Assembly: GCA_034509425.1 (NCBI GenBank)
Contig: JAVTVJ010000375.1
Location: 1-64,000 of the forward strand
DNA: 64,000 nt
Reading direction: 5' to 3'
From: Eopsaltria australis
Lineage: Eukaryota > Chordata > Aves > Passeriformes > Petroicidae
Of the stretch, positions 27,838 to 38,500 are shown piece after piece. The translations under genes were made by a program, and so were the position numbers. The notes under the pieces were generated by a model, which did no database searches, had not been told where the DNA came from, and worked only from the letters and a program-made list of their open reading frames with translations. Numbering within the stretch: the stretch's first letter is position 1; each line of letters opens with the position of its first letter.

Positions 27838-28260
27838 TGTTCAGGAGGGGTGGAACACCTCTCCTGTGAAAAAAGGCTGAGATTATTGAGCCTGGAGAAG
27901 AGAAGGCTCCGAAACAACCCTATAATGGCCTTCTAGTTCCTAAAGGGAGCCTAAAAGAAACATGGAGAGGGTCTTTTTACAAGGGCATGAAGTGACAGGA
28001 TAAGAGGGAATGCCTTTGAACTGAAAGAGGGTAGATTTAGATTGGGTATTAGAAAGGAATTCTTTACTGTGAGAGTGGTGAGACTGGAACAGGTTGCCCA
28101 GAGAAGTTGTGGATGCCACATCACTGGAAGTTCAAGGCCAGGCTGGATGGGGATTTGAGCAATGTGGTCTAGTGGAAAATGGCCCTGCCTATGGTAGGGG
28201 TGCTGGAACTAGATGATCCCTAAGGTCCCTTCCAACCCAAACTGCACAATGATTCTGTGA
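27838..28260 (+). mobile_element. CR1 LINE 3' fragment, sense
   Basis: The order of phrases is that of the avian CR1 3' end: GAACACCTCTCCTGTGAA, GAGCCTGGAGAAGAGAAGGC, GAGGGTAGATTTAGATTGGG, CAGGTTGCCCAGAGAAG, then TCCCTTCCAACCCAAACTG and a terminal GATTCTGTGA, the octamer-like 3' repeat. It is 5'-truncated, which is typical. It lies upstream of the WDR41 promoter. Confidence 0.9.
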
Positions 28261-28516
28261 GTTAGAAAAGCACCATAATCTCCTGCCCTATTGCAGGCAT
28301 CCCGTGGAGTTATCTGAAAAAGAGCAGGCAAAAAGCCATCAGGGCAAGTGACCTGAGTATATTCAGATGCTCAGAGCAGTGCCTGCTGGACACGTCTGTA
28401 CGCCTCCAGGGTTTCTTGTGTCTGCTCAAGAATGGCGTTTGTGTTTTGGGATGGGTTTTATGGTCTTGCCCCACACTCAACTAAAACTCAAAAGGCTTCC
28501 AAGATTAATGCAGCAT

Positions 28517-28857
28517 CTCATCAATGTCTATAGCAGTCTAAAGAGTGTGAAGGAGGTGGATCCAGGCTCTTCTCAGTGGTGCCAATCAATGGGACAAGAG
28601 GCAATGGGCAGACACTGATGCCCAGGAAGTTCCACCTGAACATGAGGAAGAACTTCTTAAGTGTGCAGGTGACCGTGCACAGGAGCAGATTGCCCAGAGA
28701 GGGTGTGGAGTGTCCTTCACAGCAGATACTCAGGAACTGCCAGGACACAGTCCTGTGCCATGTGCTCTAGGATGACCCTCTTGAGCAGGGAGGTTGGACC
28801 AGATGCCCACTGTGCTCCCTTCCAACCTGACCCATGCTGGGCTCTGCGATTCCGTGA
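28517..28857 (+). mobile_element. CR1 LINE 3' fragment, sense, second subfamily
   Basis: Begins CTCATCAATGTCTATAGCAG, includes AAGTTCCACCTGAACATGAG and GAAGAACTTCTTAAGTGTGC, ends CCCTTCCAACCTGACCCATG and a decayed GATTCCGTGA. It differs in wording from the copy at 27838, so it is a separate insertion of another CR1 subfamily and not a tandem copy. Confidence 0.85.
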
Positions 28858-29130
28858 GGGTGGCACAGGAGCAGGACAGTCCATCAGGCGAGTTTACCCA
28901 CATTTGTTGCTCCATCCTGACAGGAGCATGAAAGGCCTCAGGGAGCCCAGCGAGGGAGGATGGAAACACCCACAGCCAAGGGAAATCTGTTACTTAGAAA
29001 ACATTTTGGTGCTCTTTTCACTTCAAGAAACAGTTGAAGATCGTCACAATAAAATGCCAGTACCATAATTATAATGTGGTAATATGCAATACAGTAACAC
29101 GGTAAAAGGCAGTACATAAATCTGTGGCGT

Positions 29131-29600
29131 GGGGATGCGGAGAGCTAAAGGGCCAGTAAATACTTCCCTTGCCCGCCATAGGGAGCCGGGCACCCAGCCC
29201 CGGCCCGCCCTCACCGCGCCTCACGGCGCGCCCACTCGGCCATCGACTGCTCCGGCCGCGCCCGGCCCCGCCCGCCGGCGGGCGGATCTGGGCGCGGAGC
29301 TCGATTGAGCAGCCTGTCCCTCAGGCTGCCGCCCCGCCGGTGCCGCAGGTGGGCCCGGACGCGGCCCCGGCCCGCTCCTGATGCTGCGCTGGCTGATCGG
29401 CGGCGGCCGGGAGCCGCAGGGCTTGGCCGAGGTGAGGTGGCTCCCTGCGGAGTCTTGGGCTTGGGCCGGGCGATGCCATGAGGTCGGAATGCGCTGGGCC
29501 GTGGCCTTGCCCGCTGAGTGGGTCTGGGCCCCGGGATGGGCCATGGTCTGGGCCGGGTCTCGGCCTGCCGGGCAGTCGGGCTGATAGAACGAGTTACGGG
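29131..29600 (+). promoter_or_regulatory. WDR41: CpG-island promoter and 5' UTR of WDR41
   Basis: The composition changes abruptly to GC-rich with dense CpG around exon 1. Upstream of the ATG are a CCCCGCCC GC box (29266-29273) and an 18-bp palindrome (29268-29285). No TATA box is placed convincingly, so this looks like a housekeeping-type TATA-less promoter. The exact transcription start cannot be read from sequence alone. Confidence 0.8.
29381..29431 (+). CDS. WDR41: WDR41 coding exon 1
   Basis: Encodes residues 1-17 ([17 protein letters not shown]) and ends in phase 0 at GAG followed by the donor GTGAGG. It lies inside the CpG island, as expected for a first exon. The open frame runs on past the donor, but that extension has no family similarity. 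Confidence 0.93.
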
Positions 29601-32600
29601 CGTCGTCGAAGAGAAGCAGGGGAAGTGGGAAAGCACAGAGGCAAACCTCAAGGACTGTGTCCAGGTCTGGGCGCTTCAGTTCAAGGACATTGAGGTGCAG
29701 AGGGTGTCGAGAGAAGAGAGGTGGTGCGGGGTTTGGACCACAAATCCTGTGCGGGGTGGCTGAGGGAGCTCGGGTAGTTTTATCCCGGGGAAAAGGAGGC
29801 TCAGGGGAGGTCTTGTTACTCTCTCCAGATACCTGAAAGGAGGCTGTAGCCTTAGGAACTGGTCTCTTCTCCCAGGCAACCAGTGACAGGACAAGAGGGC
29901 AGTCTCAAGCTGCAACAGGGGAGGTTCAGGCTGGGCATCAGGAATAATTTCTTCACAGAAAGAGTGATTAGATGTTGGAATGGACTGATCAGGGAGGTCG
30001 TGGAGTCACCATCCCTCGAGGTGTTTAAGGGCTGGACGTGGCACTCAGTGCCGTGGTCTAGTTTACGAGGTGGTGTTTGTCATAGGTTGGGCTTGATCTC
30101 AGACCTAATTGATTGTTTGCACAGCCGAACGACCGAGCTAAGCTCTCCCGGGAGCTGTGGGGAGCATCCCGGCCCCTCCCGCCTGCTCGGCGGGAGTTCT
30201 GATGCGGGGCTTACATGCGGTTCTTGCAAGTCCTGCCTTCTGGACTCTGAGGTTAATGATGTAAGTTATAGGCAGTAAGTTGTTACTTACGTGTCACAGT
30301 AGTTTGTAGTAGCCTTCCAGCATTTCTTCTTAGTTCCTCATCCATTAAATATGCTTTGTTTCGTAGTGCACTGTACACTGACATCCTTCCTGCTACTCAG
30401 ATTAAGAGTAATGCTGCTGAATTAGAGGGAGCGATTACTGAAATTTTCACGTCTCTCTTAAGAGTCTGCTGAAGTTCTCAGCATGGTTTTAACAAGAGAT
30501 AATTAAAAGTATTGCTGCGCTCTATACACTTAATGCTTTTGTAATCTAGACAAGTATGAGGAAATAATTATTTCCCAGCTGCTGTTCATGAGCAAGTTAT
30601 GCCAATATCATGGTTACCTTCAAAGGTCAGTACTTAATTTGGTGGAAATTTAGGTCTGCACCAGGTTGGAATGGCAGTGTGTGGGAATACCTCTGGCTTT
30701 TGTCATCAATCAGAATGCAAGTTGGATTGCAGTCGTATTTGCAGGTTTGTGTGCAGTTGTTTTAGGAGGAGGATAGGGAGTATGATACATTTTCAAAGAT
30801 GTGCTAGAAAACTACTTTGTTGTGTATCCCTCTCCAAAGTTAGGGCTCTGGCTCATATACTGTGATTTGATGAAGCATGAGCATGATCAAGGTGTGGCCT
30901 GGTTCTTCCATTCATGCCTTGGTAAAATCCAGTCCACAGGACTTTTGTTCTCATTATTTTGTTCCCGCAGTTTTGTGGAATTATTGTGTAATTTTGCTTC
31001 TCTGCGGAAAATCGGAAGAGCAAGTATTGCTGAGGGTTAGTCCCTAAACTTTTTTCCCCCCTGCATGATGTGTTATTGTTTCATCTAATAATCTTTGTAA
31101 CCATTAGTTCTTCAGTAGGTGAGAAGGCCCACAGCTGTGTGTGGGCTATGGACTGACAGTGTTTGACTCCTGGTCTGTGACTTCAGACAGAGATGTTAGA
31201 GTGGCATTGCACTGGGTGAATAGAGAAAGCCTCTGGCAAAGCTGTCTTTAGTTTGTGCAATGGAAATTTCTCCTTACCCATTTCTTTCTTTTTTTTGCTG
31301 TGGAATTGGAAGTCATTTAGACTTAAGCTCCTGAATCTCTTCTGTTGATGGCTGGCCATGGTGTTCATCTTAGGCAGGGTGGCTCTGGTAGTGGGAGCAC
31401 TTCAGTGCAGGAGCATCATGGTCCATAGGAGCTTGTCTGTCATGCTCCATGATCCATAGATCCTCCTGTGCACTCTCATATCCGCATCTTTCATAAATTG
31501 CTTTTGAAAATCCCACTTTTTAAATGCTTCACATTATTGGGGTTGTAGGAAGTTTTGAGGTTGAGATTAACATTTTAGGTTTCTTTCCTGATTACTGTAG
31601 TGTTGCTTACAGGTCATGCATAAAAATGTGCACGTTGGGAATATATTCCATTAACATCAGCATCCAGCTTTTACCGGTTAGTAAGTCCAGGTAGTAGTTT
31701 GTATAAAAATGTAGATTTCTTCAGAGAAAGAACGCTCATGTAGCCCAACACTTGGGTAAATAGTAATGAAGATCTGAAGAGAGCATTACTTGTTGTATGA
31801 CATTTCTGGGGAAAAAGATGTTATTTCGTTCTCATCTGTAAGTACCTCCTCAACACTGTACCTTTCAGTATTCGTAGGCATTGTTAGAATTAAGATTAGA
31901 CACGTTCAAAAGAAGTAGCACCATCTTGTATTGAGTAGGAGGTGACAACAGACTGTAGAATTGGGGTGTTAGTGATACAAATTCTGAGTTTTTCAGAATG
32001 GTATTAAAATTGTTTTCTGAATGTATCCTTTCTGACTGCAGTATTTCTAATGTACTGAGATTTACTTAGGACTTTTAGAACTCCTAATTTTTTTAAGGAA
32101 TGTTTTGATTAGCTTTTGATGGGTAAATTCTAAGTTTTTTAACTTGCTATTATAGCCATGGAGATTCTACTTGCATTATTTTAAAGGGGAACTGCTATTC
32201 TCATGTGATTGCATAAAATGAGGAACAGTTGCGTCATGAAATGCATCACATAGCACAAAACTAAGATAAAACCACAAGAACTTCATTTAAAAATGAAGAA
32301 CTCCTCATTTTCAAAAGAGCCACAGATTTCTTTCCATCCATATTTATTAACTTTGTCATTCTTAGTTTCTGAAGAATATTATCATAGTACCAATATCAAA
32401 GTAATATAAAATAATTTATTAATCCTTAAAAAGTTCAAGTTTCTGAAGATAACATGTTTGTCTTTCATGTGGTATTTACCTGTTGTGGTAGTTTGAAAGC
32501 AAATCAGTGAGAGACTCCAAGTCAGAACTACAATTTAATGGAAAAATTTAAATAAGTGCAATAGTACAAAAACACTGACAGAGTCAGAATACAACCTGAC

Positions 32601-35547
32601 ACCCTGTTGGTCAGGGTATTGGTAGCAGTCCCATTAGATGGTGGCTGCAGTCCTCTGGGAGTGATAGATGTGGTTCTGTTGAAGATCCTGTGGAAAGGTG
32701 TAGTTCTCCTCTGAAGGTCCAGTGGTGGTGTAGAAGGGTCTGATCTTCATCTGGGAATCCAGTAGAAAAGGCTGCCTTCGATGTTTCAAATCTCAGATTA
32801 TATCCAGATAACAATGCTTAGTTCCTCCCCCTGGACAGAGCATCTCACAGTGGGATGATGTAATTTTATCAGTGGGACTCAATGGCCCCATTAATGGAAG
32901 GTGTCCTCTGAGTTACTAGGGGAGTACTGTCCCACCTGGTTTCAACAGCTGGCCCACTAGAAGACACCTTCCAGAGTTATCAGGGTGAGCCAGGAGGGGA
33001 GTACTGTCCCATCTGTTTTTAACAGCTTATGAAGATGGTGATAGAATACATACTATTGTAACCTAAGGCACCTGTCATATGTGCTGAATGTTGTACAGTG
33101 TTCTGTAGTTGCTGCTTTACAATGCACATTCTGTTGAAGTCCTCAAAGAGTGGACTGTCTTAGAAAAAGTATGTTGTGTAAAATAAACCTAGAGGAGAGA
33201 GAGTGCTGTCACTGAATAACTACCAAGCTGTTTAGATGGTTTATTTAAAAAAATAATGTCTGACAGCAAATTGTTCCAGAATGTTTAAGACCTTAATTAC
33301 AAAAAAGTTGTCTTGAAATAAAATGATGATTGAGATTGGCAGTACTATTCTGCCTTGAAAATGCAGTTCTGTGCAGTTTTTTATTGACCCTGCCTAGTGA
33401 TCAGCTTGCTCCAAGTGATTGATTGTTCTTTTAATTAATAATCTAGTCAGGGGTAATTGCAGATGCTGTTCTATAAAATGATTAATCATTCTCTATGTTT
33501 TTTGAAGCGGTTTGCTTTGGTATATTGTAAATAGAGTACCAGTGGGTGATTTATGTATTATGGAACAGGACAGCATTTGTTCTTATTTGTTTTAAATATG
33601 TTGTCTTTATATAGGATTTTAAAATTGAACAGTAGGTGAAAGATATGAGAGGTTCACAGCCATCTCATAAGAGGTGTAATTTAATGAAAAACTGAATGTA
33701 TGGTGAATTGAGTCATGAAGCTGGCTTCACATGACAGCTCATAACTAAGCTAGGTTTTCATCTCACTGTGTCAGCGATTAAATCAGTACCAAATGTTTTT
33801 GTTAAATGGAAAATACTATATCATAATTTAAAATACATGCTATAGGAAACTGTTATTTACATGAAATAACAGGAAATTGTATTTTATAATGATTTTCATT
33901 AAGGTAAAATGATATTTCAGGAACTTCACATAAGTCTGTATGTAGATTGTTAGACATTAAAAAGACTTGATAAAAATAATTATGTTAGTACAAAATAAAT
34001 TTACTTCCTTTTTATGAATTTTAGAAATCCTCTGTACAGACAATTGGTGAAGAACAAATACAGAATCCTTACACGGAGCTCCTTGTGTTGAAAGGCCATC
34101 AAGATATAGTAAGATTTCTAGTGCAAATAGATGATTGCAGGTATGAAATGCCATTTCAAATTGTTTCACAATGTCCTTGATAATATGTTTGTAAAAATGT
34201 AGTAACATTTTTAATCCTGTCTTTTTACTTTTCTGGGGGGAGGGCAGGAAAAACTGGTGTTAAGGCAAGGGATGAATACTCTCTTTCCTTGCTATGTTAC
34301 TTTATCTTTTGGCTTCTCTTTTAAGTTCTTCTTTAATGAGAAAATAATGGCAGTAATGTTACATTTCTCAGTACAAATTCATTTGTTTGTAGGAGTTGCC
34401 TCTAGCTAATTCAGCTGTTCTTTTTCAGTCTGTTCCTGGTCTGAGTGTTGCCTTCTATGTACATGCATAGATTCTCACAGGACAATATGCAATACTTTCT
34501 GTCTGCTGCTGTTCTGGCAGGATGTGTGTGTTCTATGTTTCTGAATTGAGGATAGCTGTTGTTTTACCTTCTGGTTCTATGAAAGAATGTAATAGACTCC
34601 CACAGATGTGCTATAGCAATTGGACTTGATATCTTCAACAATATTGACTGTTGCTTTTCCTTTCTTTCCAATCTTTTGTTACACTTTCTTTTGATGGTAT
34701 AGTGCTAAATTCCCTTGAGCTTTGGTTAATGCAATTTTTTTAACTTTTCAAAAATTCCAGCTACTTTATTCAGAATGACTAAGCAAAAGTCCCCATATGC
34801 CTAACCTCTGCCTTACATGTCTCTTCCAGTTTGATCTGGTTCAACTTGCTATACTTCTTGGAAACTTGATAGTTGCTTTATTTCTCTCCTTCAGGTTTCA
34901 GCTATATGCACCTTTCTGTATATTTCCTGGCAATCTCTATCTGTAACTTCTGAAGACTGAGTTATCTATCTTGTGAGGACAGAGTTATCTAAAAACTGGA
35001 AAACTGTTTAAGAAGATGAAGTGATTGTATTTACCTTTGTCACTTAGAAAGTGTGACTGAGAGAATGAATTATGATAGTTGTACATTACAGCCTAGTTTC
35101 TATTCTAGTTTTCTCCAAATTAGCCTTGCATGTTCTTTAGTTTAACATAATTCTACAAGAGAAGAAATAATTTTCTGCCTTAAAAGTAAGGTTGTGAAGT
35201 CTTTAGTCAGTCATGAAATGTAGTGACTCTTGACTGATGTGGAAAATTAAGTAGAAAATGTTTAGTGACTAAGAACATAAGTAATAGGCAAGAGTAGCTC
35301 TGTTAAGGAGCTGCAGTAATTTTTATCTTTTATGGATTGAAGGGAAATACTAATGTATTCATCAATACTCCATGAAGTTAACATGGGCAAGAGTTTGTTC
35401 TATATCCTTGCAGTGTGCAGCAGGTGTTCTGTGAAGGAAGGTTCTCTCCCTCCGCATGCATGTTGACTGGAAGAGACCATGCTAGTGGTCTCTTCCAGTT
35501 CAGAAATGCCCACAGAATCCTGTTTTCTAGTATTACATATATGTGTA

Positions 35548-35595
<48 letters not shown>

Positions 35596-38500
35596 TATAT
35601 AATTTCACAGAAGACTCCATGGAGGATTTTTAGCTTGCCAGTTTTTATATATATGTCAGAAAAGTTGCATTTATTTTTCTGTGTAGTAGTCCACCAGAAG
35701 GTTAATACAAAAATGGAAGAATTTTGTGTGGTTTCTTCAGTCTGTTTTTTCCCCAGACAAGTTATTAAAATAACCCTTTATCAAAGTAGGTTTTTCTCAA
35801 ATGTCTACTGAATAGGTGCAATTCATCTTTGTAGAAACACCACAGTATTCTTAGCTTGCACGTGCTGTCTGATACAAAGAGGTCTTTTACCATTTTGGGC
35901 TTTGTTGTTTGGTAACAGGTAAATTACTAAAACTAAAATAATGATAATCATTGTAAAACTAAAGCCTTAGTGGCTATGTTTAAGATAGGTTATGAAATGG
36001 CATATGGATAACAAGTAAATTGTATAGCTGGTTAGTATTCTGCGAATTTGAGGAGTTTAATAGATTTGTTTCACTGGACAGTAATTCTGAATTTTTATTT
36101 ATCAAGAATATGGTAATTTCTATATTGTTAAACACATGATAATATTTTTCACTTGATTATTGTCAGTAAGATTAGTATTGTTACTCAGCTTCTGAAGTGT
36201 TTTTATTTAGCTTCTGCAGCTATTCCATTGTGTGCTTTTTGTCAACTATTGTAAGCCAAGTTTCACGCTTCAGGTCTTTAGATAATATCATCTTAGTGAG
36301 AATTTTACAGAAGGATTTTCTTGTTTTCTCAGTGGCTCAGCTAAAACCAGTGAGTGGAAAATTTTCTCAGATTGGTTTTTGAAGATACTAAATAAATCCT
36401 CTATGAATGTAACAGAAAGCTGGTTGGTTTTTTTGGTTTTTTTTCTTCTTTGCTCTTGTACTTTTTGAACATGAAGTAAGGCTCATATTGTTTGGAAGAC
36501 CACTAAAGAAGGCTAAGCCTCAGCAAGAGTCTTTCAAAAACTGGACTGAGATACAATTGCAAGTAATACTCTAGCATTTGACACATTAAATTAAACAGAG
36601 TTCATAACACATTTTAAGAATAGATTTTTTTTGTTGATCATTTAACCATTCATTGCTCCTTTATGAAACAAAGTTATAGATAATGGTGATCATGACTGGA
36701 AAAGACTGAGGTGACCCACGAGGACATTCCTTTTGTAATAGTATTGGAATTCTTAAGGCTTGTTCTTACATTAAGTGTATGTTAATAATCACATATTTAA
36801 ATATACTGTTTCAGTTTAGAAACTGTAATTAGGATTTACAAATACATGATTATGCTTTGAAGACAGAATCTGATATATCTTGTAAGCATGTTTTCTTCCG
36901 TAAGTATTTACTGCTTTTCCATTACATTACACTATAATGAAGTTTTCAGTTTGTTACGGTTTGTTACTTTGTTTTTTTTTTTCCAGGTTCGCATCTGCAG
37001 GAGATGATGGAATCATATTTCTGTGGAATGCTCAGGTTAGCTGTCTTTTTTTAGGGGTGGCTTGTGTGCTCTGGAGAGGATAGAAGTTGTAGACAAGAGG
37101 TAGAAATGTCTAGGAGCAAAAAAGCAGAATAAATAAGAATTGCTGCAGAGCTACTGTTTGAAAATGTAAAAGTGGAGGGAGTCTGTTAAATCTTAGTTTG
37201 CAAAGGAGAGTTAGGAAAGTAGAAGTTGGGTGAACCCAAGGGAAGGGTAAGTTTTCAAAGTTAGAATGTTTCAGGATGACTTAATAATTTTAGAAAAAAT
37301 TTAGATGATATCATAGTGTTAAACGCAGAAGTATGCATTAAGTTGTGGCTTTAATTACTCTTTGAAAGTATGTTCTGTGTTTGCTGTAAATGCTGGAATG
37401 CTCACTAGTAACTCAACAAATGTGCAGCAAGATCCCAAGCCTGCCAGGATTTTTATATACACTTAAGATTTAAATACATTTCACTCGCTCTCTTAGTAAT
37501 ATCTCTTTGTACTATGACTGATTAATGGAGAGCTATCACAAAATTGTATTGAAAAGATACCAAAGTCAGTAAAAATTAAATATTTAATGCCCTGCAGGAG
37601 TAGGCCCTTAATTGCTTGCTATGATAAAAGCCTTACAACTTTTGGAAACCTTACTAAGACATTAGTTTTATCATACAAATAGTGCTCTGTATGACCCCTG
37701 GTGTTCTGCTCTTCTACTCTGTTTCTGCATATCATTGACAAAATTGTAGAGAACTGATGAGCATTAGACCTGTGTTAAGGAAGTCTAGTATATGAATTAC
37801 ATTGTTTAGTAAGAAATTTGAAGGGGAGATGTACTGTACTGTCTACAGTGTATCAAACATTCAATTCAGGAAGAAAAAATCCCAGACTTTAAATTTTCTT
37901 TAAAATCTTCTGAAAAATTTATATGAAATTTATGATGGTGTAATTTTAAAATACAAATAAGATACAGAAGGAGAGATTTGAAACTTTTCTTTTGAGCAGC
38001 TTCTGTTAGTGTTTTGCTGGTTTTGAAGGCCTTGTCATTCTATAATGCTATAATTCTATAATTTGGAAAAGTAAAGGGATTTGAATATTAAAACCCATGT
38101 GTGTGAATATACATGCCCAGTGCTCTGAGCAGTTTGTTCTGAGCAGAACATAAAACTCATTTGGATAACCTGCTTTATGAACTGAGCTCCATGTTCTACT
38201 TCTGTTGGACTTTTGTTGTGTTTGTTAAAGCAAATCTTTGTACTTTTAAATTAAAACATCTGCCACATCTGCCAAGAAGTTTACAGTTAAAATTACACTG
38301 TATTTTAGCTGCATGTTTAAAATGCCAGTTTGCTTCTGCATGTTTGTTTGTAGGGCTTTGCCATTTAACTAAAATGTTAGTAGAAGTAGCTGTAGGTCTA
38401 AAGCACCAGCTTGAATCTGTAGATGATATACATACTACATAAATCTGGCAGGAAGTTGACCATAAATATAGGCCAGTCTTTTCCAGTAGTTAAAATTAAA

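Larger units (their letters stand above)
29432..34024 (+). other. WDR41 intron 1 (U2 type, 4,593 nt)
   Basis: Donor GTGAGG, acceptor TTTTAG. It holds a CR1 copy at about 29652-30115 and an LTR at about 32484-33027. I see no other gene in it; its open frames are short and have no family resemblance. Confidence 0.85.
34141..36986 (+). other. WDR41 intron 2 (2,846 nt)
   Basis: AT-rich intron with a TG/TA microsatellite (35536-35601) and a 14-bp perfect hairpin (35466-35499). Otherwise I recognise nothing in it. Confidence 0.85.

Noticed and set aside
1..29130. Exons of the OTP homeobox gene, the expected next gene on this side from mammalian synteny
   Set aside because: No homeodomain-coding frame on either strand; the gene presumably lies outside the window.
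29211..29651. 146-codon minus-strand frame across the WDR41 promoter
   Set aside because: Proline/arginine-rich composition is a by-product of the CpG island. It is antisense to WDR41 exon 1.
35378..35811. Tyrosine/isoleucine-rich open frames on both strands
   Set aside because: They are translations of the TG/TA microsatellite.
38161..38442. 93-codon frame in WDR41 intron 3 as an alternative exon
   Set aside because: No good flanking splice sites in the right phase and no WD or other motif.
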